A stretch of 64,000 bases of DNA from Pseudopedobacter sp965218985 (GCA_965218985.1 CBDCMP010000006.1:372001-436000), one strand, 5' to 3'; numbered from the stretch's first letter, positions 1 through 8,840 are shown. The notes: a model not told the origin generated them from the letters alone. Made by a program: numbers and translations.

Positions 1-498
1 GGAACAAGGGTGCCAAAGCATCATTTACGTATAGAATCTTATGGAACCATTGATGAGCTGAATTCTTATATCGGTCTAATCAGAGATCAGGAGATTCCTG
101 AACCCGATAAAAACACCTTAAAAGAGATTCAGGATAGGTTATTTACCATTGGTTCCACTTTGGCCGCAGATCCGGAGAGATCAAGAATGAAAATCCCTGA
201 TCTGCATGAGGAGGACATTGAGCTGCTGGAAAAGCAAATGGATAAAATGAATGAGTTTTTGCCCGAGTTGAAGCATTTTATTCTTCCTGGTGGAAATCCA
301 ATTGCTTCCTATTGTCATATTGCGAGATGTGTTTGCCGGAGGGCAGAAAGGATCACCGTTCATCTTTCTGAAAAGGAGTGGGTGGAGGAGAAAGTGATCG
401 TGTATCTAAATCGTCTCTCAGATTATCTTTTCACTTTGAGTAGAAAAGTGATTTCTGACCATGAAAATGAGGAGAATAATTGGCTTCCAAGGGTTTAG
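1..498 (+). CDS. Cob(I)alamin adenosyltransferase, PduO type (5'-truncated by window)
   Basis: C-terminal 165 residues of an ATP:corrinoid adenosyltransferase, which moves the adenosyl group of ATP to cob(I)alamin to make coenzyme B12. The frame is open from base 1, beginning GTRVPKHHLRIESYG, and family members have about 20 residues before this point (phosphate-binding TKTGDKG segment), so the true start lies outside the window. The motif YGTIDELNSYIG, the FILPGG stretch and the CRRAERI helix are typical of the trimeric four-helix PduO family. The reading frame ends normally. The function is certain at family level; whether it serves B12 salvage or synthesis cannot be told here. Confidence 0.93.
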   Translation, partial: GTRVPKHHLRIESYGTIDELNSYIGLIRDQEIPEPDKNTLKEIQDRLFTIGSTLAADPERSRMKIPDLHEEDIELLEKQMDKMNEFLPELKHFILPGGNPIASYCHIARCVCRRAERITVHLSEKEWVEEKVIVYLNRLSDYLFTLSRKVISDHENEENNWLPRV

Positions 499-512
499 GA
501 AATGTTGAAAAC

Positions 513-547
513 TTTTTTAGCAAGTACAAAATATTAATATAGTTTTG
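513..547 (+). promoter_or_regulatory. Putative Bacteroidota promoter for DUF2795 gene
   Basis: A TAGTTTTG box at 540-547 fits the TAnnTTTG -7 consensus of the primary sigma factor of Bacteroidota. A T-rich stretch about 20 nt upstream could act as the -33 element. It lies 36 nt before the next start codon. Inferred from consensus only. Confidence 0.45.
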
Positions 548-582
548 CAAATTATTAAAATCAAAATTCTAAGAATAAAAAT

Positions 583-804
583 ATGTATTGGACATTAGAA
601 TTAGCATCACATCTGGAAGACGCTCCATGGCCTGCTACTAAAGATGAATTAATTGATTATGGGATACGCTCTGGTGCTCCTGTGGAAGTGATCGAAAATT
701 TACAGGCATTAGAAGATGACGGCGAGCCGTATGAAAATATCGAAGAGATTTGGCCAGATTATCCCACCAAGGATGACTTCTTCTTTAATGAAGATGAATA
801 TTAA
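583..804 (+). CDS. DUF2795 domain small acidic protein
   Basis: A 73-residue acidic protein conserved in Bacteroidota. It begins MYWTLELASHLEDAPWPATK and has the DUF2795 layout: a helix followed by a segment like DELIDYGIRSGAPVEVIENL, then a very acidic C-terminus. No enzyme motif or signal peptide is seen and the function is unknown. It has its own promoter-like box and a strong terminator directly after the stop, so it is probably monocistronic. Confidence 0.85.
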   Translation: MYWTLELASHLEDAPWPATKDELIDYGIRSGAPVEVIENLQALEDDGEPYENIEEIWPDYPTKDDFFFNEDEY

Positions 805-841
805 ACAAAAAAGGCTCAATTTAAATTGGGCCTTTTTGTTT
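805..841 (+). terminator. Rho-independent terminator after DUF2795 gene
   Basis: Inverted repeat AAAAAGGCTCAATTT / AAATTGGGCCTTTTT, starting right after the stop codon and ending in a T tract. Confidence 0.8.
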
Positions 842-1068
842 ATTGCTATTTAAATTTGAGATTGTTTTTTTACTTATCCCTGAAGATACCAGTTCTGATT
901 CGTGATGAAGAACTGATGGGAGCAATTTTGTATATAATAACATACACAAAAAATAAAAGTAATCTCTGATTTAGCTTTAAATTCCCTATATGGCATATCT
1001 CTTTCATTGGTCTGGTTTTAGATATTAGCTCATCAATATAAATTGTTAAATCTTAAAAATTATCAGTC

Positions 1069-1218
1069 ATGGGAAATTTACTTTATTTAATTGCAGTGAT
1101 CCTGATCATCGTATGGATCTTTGGAGCATTTATCTCTCCATTCGGTGGAGGATTAATTCATATCTTATTGGTCATTGCAATCATTGCAATACTCTTAAGA
1201 GTTATTAGGGGAGCCTAA
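1069..1218 (+). CDS. Lmo0937-family small membrane protein
   Basis: A 49-residue protein starting MGNLLYLIAVILIIVWIFG, with two hydrophobic helices separated by a glycine-rich turn (SPFGGGLIH) and a short basic end (RVIRGA). This matches the lmo0937/DUF5670-type tiny membrane proteins, which are common as single genes in Bacteroidota and Firmicutes and are often stress linked. The function is unknown. It is followed within 30 nt by a clear terminator, which supports a real single-gene transcript. Confidence 0.82.
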   Translation: MGNLLYLIAVILIIVWIFGAFISPFGGGLIHILLVIAIIAILLRVIRGA

Positions 1219-1242
1219 TTCATCAATTAAAAATTATAAGTA

Positions 1243-1274
1243 AGCATCTCATTTTTTTTGAGATGCTTTTTTTT
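1243..1274 (+). terminator. Rho-independent terminator
   Basis: AGCATCTCA / TGAGATGCT stem with a T-only loop, followed by a long T run. It ends the Lmo0937-type gene. Confidence 0.85.
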
Positions 1275-1278
1275 ATTA

Positions 1279-1309
1279 TAAATTTGTATATTTATATTTT
1301 ATAAATGTA
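1279..1309 (+). promoter_or_regulatory. Promoter box and palindromic operator of toxin-antitoxin operon
   Basis: TAAATTTG at 1279-1286 fits the -7 consensus TAnnTTTG. Directly downstream is a near-perfect inverted repeat, TATATTTATA (1287-1296), TTT, TATAAATGTA (1300-1309), with one mismatch. A palindrome over the transcription start just before an antitoxin gene is where antitoxins of this kind bind to autorepress. The binding itself is inferred. Confidence 0.5.
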
Positions 1310-1317
1310 AATAAGAA

Positions 1318-1548
1318 ATGATCACTTTTACAAGCTCCCTCCCTGAAGATTTGATGGCATTGCTTTCTGAAAAGGCGAAAAATCTTTCGCTGCCCAAAAA
1401 CAAGATCATTGAAAGAGCATTAAAGATTTATTTAGATCAGCTTAATAAAGCCGAATATATCAAGTCTTACAGAACTGCGGCGAATGATGACGATATATTA
1501 AGTATTGCAGAAGAAGGGATGGCCGATTATCTCACTCAATTAAAGTAG
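1318..1548 (+). CDS. Ribbon-helix-helix antitoxin of MazF-type system
   Basis: A 76-residue protein. Its N-terminus, MITFTSSLPEDLMALLSEKA then NLSLPKNKIIERALKIYLDQ, has the strand-helix-helix pattern of CopG/ParD-like DNA-binding antitoxins. The acidic C-terminal half (NDDDILSIAEEGMADYL) would be the toxin-neutralising tail. It sits directly upstream of a MazF/PemK toxin and overlaps it by one base (TAGTG), a normal arrangement giving translational coupling. Likely autoregulated through the palindrome just upstream. Specific antitoxin subfamily not assigned. Confidence 0.85.
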   Translation: MITFTSSLPEDLMALLSEKAKNLSLPKNKIIERALKIYLDQLNKAEYIKSYRTAANDDDILSIAEEGMADYLTQLK

Positions 1549-1880
1549 TGAAACAAGGTGAGATTTGGTTCGCACATTTAGATCCAGCTAAAGGAAGTGA
1601 ACAGGCGGGATACAGACCTGTGGTTATTCTAAGTGGAAATGTGCTGAATGAATATCTGCAAGTAGTTATTACAGCCCCGCTGACCACTAAGATAAAAAAT
1701 TATAGGGGGAATCCTATATTGAAACCTAAAATTAAAAACGGTTTAAAGGAAGTTTCGGAGATGTTGATATTTCACATCAGATCTGTGTCTAAAAACAGGT
1801 TGATAGAGAAGATTGGTGATGTAGAATCTGATGAGTTGGATTTGGCGGTTAAAACGCTCAACGAAATTTTAAGATATTAA
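1548..1880 (+). CDS. MazF/PemK-family endoribonuclease toxin
   Basis: A 110-residue toxin with the family signature at its start: GEIWFAHLDPAKGSEQAGYRPVVILS. The conserved Arg in GYRPVV and the later TAPLTT segment are catalytic-site elements of the MazF/PemK fold. These enzymes cut mRNA at short sequences. The start is GTG, overlapping the antitoxin stop by one base. The last 12 bases overlap the convergent ispD gene. The toxin looks intact. Confidence 0.92.
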   Translation: MKQGEIWFAHLDPAKGSEQAGYRPVVILSGNVLNEYLQVVITAPLTTKIKNYRGNPILKPKIKNGLKEVSEMLIFHIRSVSKNRLIEKIGDVESDELDLAVKTLNEILRY

Positions 1881-2567
1881 TCGGAATTTATTTTTTATCA
1901 GCGTCTCTGCGATAAGTAAGTCCTCTTTAAAAGTGATTTTAAAATTGAATTCATCACTTTTCTCGATAAAAACAGGAAATCCGGCCTTTTCGACCACTGA
2001 TGCGTCATCAGTGAAAACAGGATCGAATTCTTGTTGATAGGCTACCTCTAATTGATGGATCACAAAGGTCTGCGGAGTCTGCACCAGATATATCTCTGTC
2101 CGTTTTATGCTTTCTGACTGATCACCCATCTTTCTTCTGACGGAATCTTTAGATGGAATTGCGGCTATTGCATTTCCATTCTCCGCTGCTTTTTTAAAGC
2201 AATTGGAGATGGTTTGCTGAGAAACTAAGGGTCTCACCGCATCATGTACCGCCACCACTCCGTTTGCATCATTAATCTTAGTTAATGCACTTTTTACGGA
2301 GTGGAATCTTTCTGTTCCACCAAAAACTATTTGGTGAGGCGTCTCGAACCGATGTTCCTGAAGGAGTTCATTCCAAAGAGCGAGATCCTTTTCAGCCAAA
2401 ACAAGGATGATTTGTGGATGATATTCGTTAAGGTAAAAAGCATCAATGGTATGCATTAAAATTGGCTTCCCATTTAAACTCAGAAATTGCTTAGGCCATT
2501 CGCTATTCATCCTGCTGCCATTCCCTCCGGCAACTATAATGCTATAAAAAGAATGAACTTTATCCAT
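1869..2567 (-). CDS. ispD: 2-C-methyl-D-erythritol 4-phosphate cytidylyltransferase
   Basis: IspD couples CTP to MEP, the third step of the non-mevalonate isoprenoid pathway. The nucleotide-binding loop IIVAGGNGSRM and PKQFLSLNGKPIL are at the N-terminus; VAVHDAVRPLVS and the later TDDASVVE motif are also family-specific. The ATG giving MDKVHSFYSIIVAGG (232 residues) is preferred over a TTG three codons upstream. Family length is about 225-235 residues, so it is complete. The 3' end overlaps the toxin gene by 12 bases on the opposite strand. It is followed by no obvious ispF here. Confidence 0.96.
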   Translation of the reverse strand: MDKVHSFYSIIVAGGNGSRMNSEWPKQFLSLNGKPILMHTIDAFYLNEYHPQIILVLAEKDLALWNELLQEHRFETPHQIVFGGTERFHSVKSALTKINDANGVVAVHDAVRPLVSQQTISNCFKKAAENGNAIAAIPSKDSVRRKMGDQSESIKRTEIYLVQTPQTFVIHQLEVAYQQEFDPVFTDDASVVEKAGFPVFIEKSDEFNFKITFKEDLLIAETLIKNKFRLIS

Positions 2568-2578
2568 CAAAAGCAATT

Positions 2579-2606
2579 AAACAAAAAGACCGAGATCATC
2601 GGCCTT
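2579..2606 (-). terminator. Rho-independent terminator of queA
   Basis: Read on the minus strand: AGGCCGA, 5-nt loop, TCGGTCT and a T-rich tail, located between the queA stop and the ispD start. Confidence 0.6.
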
Positions 2607-2611
2607 TATTT

Positions 2612-3661
2612 TTAGATGATGAGCATGGCATCACCATAGCTATAAAATCTATATTTTTCTTTAACGGCCTCTTCGTAGGCTTTCATCACATAATCATATC
2701 CCCCAAATGCGGAGACCATCATCAATAACGTTGATTCAGGAGTATGGAAATTAGTTACCATGCTGTTGGCAATGCTGAAATCATAGGGAGGGAAGATGAA
2801 CTTGGAAGTCCAGTCATCCACCGGTTTCAATAAATGGTTGGCAGATACAGCAGATTCAATGGCTCTCATGGCAGTGGTGCCGATAGCACATACCCTTCTT
2901 TTCTCTTCTATACCTTTATTCACTATGTCAACCGCTTTTTGCTGAATGATGATTTGTTCTGAATCCATTTTGTGTTTGGTGAGATCCTCCACCTCCACCT
3001 GGCGAAAAGTGCCAAGGCCGACATGTAAGGTCACTTCTGCAAAATCAATGCCTTTCAGTTCCAGGCGCTTCATCAGCTCCCTGCTAAAGTGCAAACCAGC
3101 GGTTGGCGCAGCCACTGCACCCTCATTTTTGGCGAAGATGGTTTGGTACCTTTCTTTATCCTCTGCTGTAGGCCTGCGTTTAATGTACTTTGGAAGCGGA
3201 GTTTCCCCTAAAACTTCAATGTTTTGCCTGAATTCTTCATCAGTGCCATCAAAAAGGAAGCGGATGGTCCTTCCTCTTGAAGTGGTATTATCCACCACTT
3301 CGGCCACCAAAAGGTCATCATCACCGAAATAAAGCTTGTTTCCCACTCTGATTTTACGTGCAGGATCAACCAAAACATCCCAAAGACGCAGTTCTTTGTT
3401 TAATTCTCTGAGCAAAAAAACTTCAATGGTGGCACCAGTTTTTTCTTTGTTGCCATATAAACGGGCAGGAAAAACCTTGGTGTTATTTAAAATCATCACG
3501 TCCCTCTCTTCAAAATATCCAAGAATATCTTTAAATATCTTGTGCTCAATCTTCCCGGTTTTCTTGTCTAAAACCATTAAACGGGACTCATCGCGATGTT
3601 CGGCAGGATGGTGAGCAATAAGAGAATCAGGCAGATGGAATTTAAATTGTGATAACTTCAT
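2612..3661 (-). CDS. queA: S-adenosylmethionine:tRNA ribosyltransferase-isomerase
   Basis: QueA transfers and rearranges the ribosyl part of SAM onto 7-aminomethyl-deazaguanine in tRNA, forming epoxyqueuosine. The 349-residue protein begins MKLSQFKFHLPDSLIAHHPA and carries the diagnostic segments NNTKVFPARLYG, AAPTAGLHFS and HVGLGTFRQV, plus TNFHTPESTLLMMVSAFGG near the C-terminus. Length is as expected. It is transcribed alone or with ispD; a terminator-like hairpin lies after it. Confidence 0.97.
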   Translation of the reverse strand: MKLSQFKFHLPDSLIAHHPAEHRDESRLMVLDKKTGKIEHKIFKDILGYFEERDVMILNNTKVFPARLYGNKEKTGATIEVFLLRELNKELRLWDVLVDPARKIRVGNKLYFGDDDLLVAEVVDNTTSRGRTIRFLFDGTDEEFRQNIEVLGETPLPKYIKRRPTAEDKERYQTIFAKNEGAVAAPTAGLHFSRELMKRLELKGIDFAEVTLHVGLGTFRQVEVEDLTKHKMDSEQIIIQQKAVDIVNKGIEEKRRVCAIGTTAMRAIESAVSANHLLKPVDDWTSKFIFPPYDFSIANSMVTNFHTPESTLLMMVSAFGGYDYVMKAYEEAVKEKYRFYSYGDAMLII

Positions 3662-3807
3662 ATATCTTTTTAAACAAATAATTTGGAGCGCAAATTTAGG
3701 AAAAATATATTCAAATATTTAATGGGCATTTTCAGTGTTCACATGTGAATTTATTTAATTCAAAAAGTGCTGTAACTTATGTTTAGAAATAGTGTCTTAA
3801 TACTGTT

Positions 3808-5052
3808 ATGCTATTTTTAAAACTCTTTCGCGAAAGCTTCATCTTTGCTTTTGACGCCTTAAGGCAAAATAAAATGCGCACCTTGTTGTCTTTGCTGGGG
3901 ATCACTATAGGTATTTTCACCATCATCAGTGTTTTTGCCGGTGTGGATACATTTAGAGGAAACTTACAAAAGAGTGTTGATAAGCTGGGTAGCAAAACAA
4001 TTTTTGTTCAGAAGCGGCCTTGGGTTTTTGGCGAAAATCCGTGGTGGAAGTATTTCCAGTGGCCAAACATCAGCTTGAGAGATTATACCGCTTTAAAGGA
4101 GCGCGTAAGCAGTGCCGAAGGTATGTCTTTTGAAGTGGGTTTATCCAACAGAACATTGAAATACAAAAGTAATAGCGTGGAAGGGGCGCAAGTGTCTGCT
4201 GCCTCTCATGATTATTATAAAACCTGGAATTTCGATTTATCAGAGGGACGTTATTTCACTGATAATGAATCACAAAGTGGGAGTCCTGTTTGCATCATCG
4301 GTTCTGACATCGCTGATGGTCTGTTCCCAAACCAAACAGCGGCGGGAAAAGATATAAAGGTTTTAGGAAGAAGTGTGCAGGTAATAGGTGTTTTCGCACA
4401 TGAAGGAGAGGACATTTTAGGCGTCACTGCTGATTACCGGGTTTTGCTGCCTTTAAATTTCGCCAGAAATTTAGTGGATATTGAAAGTGACAGGTATGGT
4501 CCTCAAATCACTGTGAGAGGAAAACCAAACTATTCTTTAGCTGAGGTGGAGAGTGAACTGAGAGGAGCGATGAGATCCATCAGAAGAATTAGGCCCGTGG
4601 ATGAAGACAATTTTGCATTGAATAAAACCACCATCATCTCCGCACAATTAGATCAGCTTTTTGGAATTGTAGATATTGCAGGCTGGATCATTGGGGGTTT
4701 CTCCATTTTGGTTGGAGGTTTCGGAATTGCAAACATCATGTTTGTTTCTGTGAAGGAGCGGACTAACATCATTGGCATCCAGAAATCACTGGGTGCTAAA
4801 AACTATTTCATTTTGATGCAGTTTTTATTTGAAGCGATCATATTATGTTTAATTGGCGGTCTGATGGGGCTGACCGTGGTATATATTGGTACACTGGTGG
4901 CCACCTATGGTTTTGATCTTACCATCATTCTCGATAAAAGAAATATCATTTTGGGAATCACGATTTCGGTCCTCATTGGAGTGATATCCGGGTTTTGGCC
5001 CGCTTTCTCTGCTTCAAGGTTAGATCCTGTGGAAGCAATCAGGTCTAAATGA
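3808..5052 (+). CDS. ABC transporter permease, MacB/FtsX type
   Basis: A 414-residue inner-membrane permease. An N-terminal helix (about residues 22-45, LLSLLGITIGIFTIISVFAG) is followed by a large periplasmic MacB_PCD domain, then a C-terminal FtsX domain with three helices starting at IAGWIIGGFSILVGGFGIANIM. The NIIGIQKSLGAK segment between helices is the family's coupling loop, and DPVEAIRSK ends the protein in the usual way. No ATPase or adaptor gene is adjacent, so its ATPase must lie elsewhere. The substrate (lipoprotein, peptide or other mechanotransmission role) is not known. Confidence 0.93.
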   Translation: MLFLKLFRESFIFAFDALRQNKMRTLLSLLGITIGIFTIISVFAGVDTFRGNLQKSVDKLGSKTIFVQKRPWVFGENPWWKYFQWPNISLRDYTALKERVSSAEGMSFEVGLSNRTLKYKSNSVEGAQVSAASHDYYKTWNFDLSEGRYFTDNESQSGSPVCIIGSDIADGLFPNQTAAGKDIKVLGRSVQVIGVFAHEGEDILGVTADYRVLLPLNFARNLVDIESDRYGPQITVRGKPNYSLAEVESELRGAMRSIRRIRPVDEDNFALNKTTIISAQLDQLFGIVDIAGWIIGGFSILVGGFGIANIMFVSVKERTNIIGIQKSLGAKNYFILMQFLFEAIILCLIGGLMGLTVVYIGTLVATYGFDLTIILDKRNIILGITISVLIGVISGFWPAFSASRLDPVEAIRSK

Positions 5053-5064
5053 TTTTTTGGAGGG

Positions 5065-5634
5065 TTAGTTTATTTCAATATCGTATTTGTTCAAAAGGCC
5101 AACCACGGAAGGGATGGAGAATTTTGCTTTTTTCAATTGATTCATCTCGGGGTCGATGGAGTAGTTGTAAGCTGAACTGAAGTCTGCCCTTTCTAAATTG
5201 GTTTTTTCAAAAATCGCCCCGTCTAAATCGCAATTTTCGAAATTGGAGTTACTCAAATCTGATGCTGTGAAATCAGCTTCTTTAAGTTTGCAGTTTTTGA
5301 AAGTGGTGCTTTTTAATTTGAGTTTATAGAAAGAGGCGATGTTCAACAGGCAATCGTGAAAAGCGAGGGATAACAAAAATGGTTTACAATCACTGAAATT
5401 CACGCCTAATAAATTGCAGTTTTTAAATTTCACGGTTTTTAAGGCTGACTGATTGATCTTCATCAAACTTAAATTGCAATTGATGAAGTCACACTCGGTA
5501 AAATCTGAGCCTGATAAAATTTGATTGGAAAACTCGCAATCTGAAAAAGTGCAATTCTCATAATCTGCCTTTGCGAATTCTTTTTTTGTGAAATCCTTCC
5601 CTTTAAAATTTTGGTCTTCTATTATTTTTTTCAT
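5065..5634 (-). CDS. Pentapeptide repeat protein
   Basis: A 189-residue protein made almost wholly of pentapeptide repeats of the form A(D/N)LXX, for example CTFSDCEFSNQILSGSDF and ADFTASDLSNSNFENCDL. These fold as a right-handed square beta-helix. I chose the internal ATG giving MKKIIEDQNFKGKDF; an upstream extension to 5745 is hydrophobic and repeat-free. Qnr and McbG topoisomerase protectors have this architecture, but so do many proteins of unknown role, so quinolone protection is only a possibility. It is convergent with the permease gene, 12 bases apart. Confidence 0.88.
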   Translation of the reverse strand: MKKIIEDQNFKGKDFTKKEFAKADYENCTFSDCEFSNQILSGSDFTECDFINCNLSLMKINQSALKTVKFKNCNLLGVNFSDCKPFLLSLAFHDCLLNIASFYKLKLKSTTFKNCKLKEADFTASDLSNSNFENCDLDGAIFEKTNLERADFSSAYNYSIDPEMNQLKKAKFSIPSVVGLLNKYDIEIN

Positions 5635-5804
5635 TCCATGTAAGGTTAAAAACCAAAAATAATATTCTTTGCAGAAATGGGAGGATGATTGATGAGGTAA
5701 AGTTAGTAGAAGAAGTCGTAGTTTTTTATAGGTAAAAGGGACCAAGGCAAGGGGCTGATTACGACGGGGGTGCTGTCACCTCAATTTTGACATAATGAAT
5801 GTAC

Positions 5805-6539
5805 TCAGGGAGATTTTTTTAAAGGATGATGATTTTTTAAATGAGTTCTTAAAGTCACCTGAACCACATGGTTGAAAGTGTAATTTGTTTTATTTTCAGA
5901 AATTTGATTTAAATAACCTGTTTCCAAATCCAATTTGGGGCTGAATTTATATCCCAGAGCGGCATAAGCCCTGTTTTGATCAAAAGTGTGGTTGTTTAAC
6001 TGATCCTTATTTTGAAGGTGAAGGAACACTTCATTTTGGAAATATAAGAAGAAGCCTTTATCTGTTTCTTCTCCTTTGGGCTGATAAAGTGGGATTTGAA
6101 GTTGTAAAGCATACCTTAGCCTTTCAGAAAAAACAGCATGATTTGCCCGCTCTATAAAGCGCTGCTCCAACCTGAACCTGTTTGTTAATGTGATGAAGTG
6201 AATTTTTGAATTGATAGCGAATTGTTCCCAAACCATCTCCTCCTGAGATTTGGAATTTACATGGCCATTGATTTTCTGATTATTGATGAAATGCCCGAAA
6301 CCAGCAGTAGCACTAAGCTCTTCATTAATAAAATAGTTGATAGAAGGCCTGAATACAAAAGCTTTCACATAATCGAATTTATCTGCTGAACGTAATTGAA
6401 AATCAAAACCTAAACCAAATTTATGAGATAGTTTTTGAGTGTGGACATAAATTAACCAGCCAGAATTTTGGATGGTGTTTTGAGCTTTTATCTGATACCC
6501 AATGGAGACAAATAAAAGAATTGCAATGATCTTCTTCAA
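5805..6539 (-). CDS. DUF2490 exported beta-barrel-like protein
   Basis: A 244-residue protein with a signal peptide (MKKIIAILLFVSIGYQIKAQ, cleavage near residue 19) and alternating-strand sequence ending in an aromatic-rich strand, as in DUF2490 proteins predicted to be outer-membrane barrels. The function is unknown. The start codon is TTG, in a TTGA overlap with the stop of the upstream heptose kinase gene, so the two genes are translationally coupled. The neighbour suggests an envelope role. Confidence 0.85.
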   Translation of the reverse strand: MKKIIAILLFVSIGYQIKAQNTIQNSGWLIYVHTQKLSHKFGLGFDFQLRSADKFDYVKAFVFRPSINYFINEELSATAGFGHFINNQKINGHVNSKSQEEMVWEQFAINSKIHFITLTNRFRLEQRFIERANHAVFSERLRYALQLQIPLYQPKGEETDKGFFLYFQNEVFLHLQNKDQLNNHTFDQNRAYAALGYKFSPKLDLETGYLNQISENKTNYTFNHVVQVTLRTHLKNHHPLKKSP

Positions 6540-7513
6540 ATTTTTAAAGCTTCAGCCAACAGGGATTCTTTGTCAACAGGTACCACACCCACTTTTTCAC
6601 AAACCAAACCGCCGGCCAGATTACCCAGTTTGGCAGCAGTCAAAATATCTGAACCCGCAGCTATGCAGGTTGCCACCACGCTGATCACTGTGTCTCCAGC
6701 TCCCGAAACATCAGCAATAGAACGGATGTGGGCAGGAGTGAGGCAATCCATTTCATCATTCATCACGTAAACGCCCAATTCAGAAAGGGTGAGCAGCATG
6801 TTTTTTGCACCTATTTTAGTTTTTAAAAGCTGCACCGTGTTTTTTAATTGTTGAGGGTTTTTAGGATCGAAGTCCAATTGCAAACCTTCCTTCAACTCTT
6901 TAAGATTTGGTTTAAAAACTTCCACGTTTTTATAAGAAAGAAAATTTCGCTTTTTAGGATCCACGATGACAGGTATGTCTTTCTTTTTAGCAGTTTCGAT
7001 GACCTCTTCGATTAAGTACCTGGTGATCAGACCTTTGTCATAATCCTGAAAGATGATGGCGTGGATTGGCTGCTTTTCAAGGATTAAATGGAATTTGTGG
7101 AGAACAAGATTTGTCTCTGCCGAATTAATTTCTCCATCAGTTTCTGCATCCAGTCTTAAAATTTGCTGATTTTGAGCAATCACCCTGGTCTTTACCGTGG
7201 TTTTTCTGTCGGCTATCCTAACCATGCTATCTGAGCAGATATGCTCCTTTTCAAAAAGGTTTAATAATTCGTCGCCTTCTGCATCGTCACCAATGATCGC
7301 ACAAATAATGGGAGTGGCCTCCAAAGCTTTAATGTTTAAAGCTACGTTGGCGGCTCCTCCCAATCTAGATTCCTTTTTATTCACGGAAACCACCGGAACG
7401 GGTGCTTCAGGCGAGATCCGATCCACCTTTCCCCATAAGTAAGCATCTAGCATCACGTCTCCAATGATGAGGATGTTCAGGCTTTTGAAACTGTGGAAAA
7501 GGCCGGTTATCAA
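6536..7513 (-). CDS. hldA: D-glycero-beta-D-manno-heptose-7-phosphate kinase (RfaE domain I)
   Basis: A 325-residue PfkB/ribokinase-family sugar kinase that phosphorylates heptose 7-phosphate at C1 for ADP-heptose and LPS core synthesis. Signatures: IIGDVMLDAYLWGKVDRISPEAPVPV, the GGAANVA loop, and the catalytic GAGD motif in ADVSGAGDTV. Only the kinase half is present; the cytidylyltransferase-like half found in bifunctional HldE is absent, so an HldC/RfaE2 partner should be elsewhere. The gene overlaps the following DUF2490 gene by four bases. Confidence 0.93.
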   Translation of the reverse strand: MITGLFHSFKSLNILIIGDVMLDAYLWGKVDRISPEAPVPVVSVNKKESRLGGAANVALNIKALEATPIICAIIGDDAEGDELLNLFEKEHICSDSMVRIADRKTTVKTRVIAQNQQILRLDAETDGEINSAETNLVLHKFHLILEKQPIHAIIFQDYDKGLITRYLIEEVIETAKKKDIPVIVDPKKRNFLSYKNVEVFKPNLKELKEGLQLDFDPKNPQQLKNTVQLLKTKIGAKNMLLTLSELGVYVMNDEMDCLTPAHIRSIADVSGAGDTVISVVATCIAAGSDILTAAKLGNLAGGLVCEKVGVVPVDKESLLAEALKI

Positions 7514-7576
7514 TTGTTTAAATGGTTGAAGGGGTGAATGGATTGAAGGACTGCATCAACAGCCCTTCAATAAAAT

Positions 7577-8770
7577 TTATTTCAAATCAGACAATGCGGT
7601 TGCAATACGTTTACAAGCTTCTCTCAACTCATCTTCAGAAGCGGCATAAGAGATCCTGATACATTTTTCATTGCCAAAGGCTTCGCCAGTCACTGTGGAC
7701 ACGTGAGCCGTGTTCAATAAATATAAGGAGATATCTTCAGCATTGCTCAAAGTTACGCCATTGACTGATTTACCGAAGAAAGAGGATACATCAGGGAAGA
7801 AATAAAAAGCACCATCCGGTAAATTGACTTTCAAACCTTCAATCCGGCTCAATAAATCATAAACAATTCCTCTTCTTTTTAGGAAAGCGTCACGCATTTC
7901 ATGAACTTCCTTTAATCCGCCATTTAAAGCAGCAACACCCGCTTTCTGGGTGATGGAGCAAGTACCGGAGGTAATTTGACCCTGCAGCTTATCAGCAGCG
8001 TCAGAAATTTCCTTTGGGGCGGCCAAATAGCCAATTCTCCAGCCAGTCATGGAATAGGCTTTAGAAAAACCATTCACTAAAATCACTCTTTTTTTCACAG
8101 ATGGAAATTCGGCAATGGAAACGTGACCTCCAACGAAATTGATGTGCTCATAAATCTCATCAGAAAGGATATAAACGTCAGGATGTTTTTCAAAAACTTC
8201 AACTAACGCTGCCAATTCTTCTCTGCTATAAACACTCCCTGTTGGGTTGCATGGGGAGGAGAACATGAACATTTTAGTCTTCGGAGTGATGGCGGCCTCC
8301 AACTCATCAGCGGTGATTTTGAAATCATGCGCTGCTGTGGCATTGATGTAAACAGATGTTCCTTCGGCTAATTTCACCATTTCTGAATACGAAACCCAAT
8401 AAGGAGTTGGGATGATCACTTCATCACCCGGATTGATCATCACCATCAAAGCATTCGCTAATGCTTGTTTAGCACCAGTGGAGACCACAATCTGGTCGAA
8501 GTTATAATCTAAATTATTTTCTCTTTTCAGCTTTTCAGCGATGGCTTTTCTTAAATCAGGATAACCGGACACGGGAGTGTAGTAAGTGAAATTATTCTCC
8601 ATAGCCTCCACAGCAGCATCCTTAATGAATTGCGGCGTGTGAAAATCGGGCTCCCCGAAACTCAAATTGATGACATTAACACCTTTGGCCGAAAGTTCTC
8701 TTCCTAATTTGGCCATTTTAATGGTCTGGGACTCTGCCAGATTATTGATTCTGTTTGATAAAATATTCAT
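7577..8770 (-). CDS. PLP-dependent class I aminotransferase (aspartate aminotransferase-like)
   Basis: A 397-residue fold-type I aminotransferase, starting MNILSNRINNLAESQTIKMA. It has the NLSFGEPDF substrate segment, the SSPCNPTGSVYS loop, ILSDEIYEHI, and the PLP-lysine motif NGFSKAYSMTGWRIGY. These are typical of the AspB/AspC Ib subgroup found across Bacteroidota, which uses aspartate or prephenate as amino donor. The start is set at the ATG in front of NILSN; a 48-residue longer frame has non-conserved sequence. Exact substrate is unproven. Confidence 0.93.
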   Translation of the reverse strand: MNILSNRINNLAESQTIKMAKLGRELSAKGVNVINLSFGEPDFHTPQFIKDAAVEAMENNFTYYTPVSGYPDLRKAIAEKLKRENNLDYNFDQIVVSTGAKQALANALMVMINPGDEVIIPTPYWVSYSEMVKLAEGTSVYINATAAHDFKITADELEAAITPKTKMFMFSSPCNPTGSVYSREELAALVEVFEKHPDVYILSDEIYEHINFVGGHVSIAEFPSVKKRVILVNGFSKAYSMTGWRIGYLAAPKEISDAADKLQGQITSGTCSITQKAGVAALNGGLKEVHEMRDAFLKRRGIVYDLLSRIEGLKVNLPDGAFYFFPDVSSFFGKSVNGVTLSNAEDISLYLLNTAHVSTVTGEAFGNEKCIRISYAASEDELREACKRIATALSDLK

Positions 8771-8840
8771 GATTTGCATTGTTGGCGCAAATATATAAAA
8801 ATACTCTTTTCTATGAGCAGCTGCCTGTAAATTCCTAAGT

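Noticed and set aside
5635..5745. N-terminal extension of the pentapeptide protein
   Set aside because: The added residues are hydrophobic, contain no repeats, and the internal ATG gives a standard protein.
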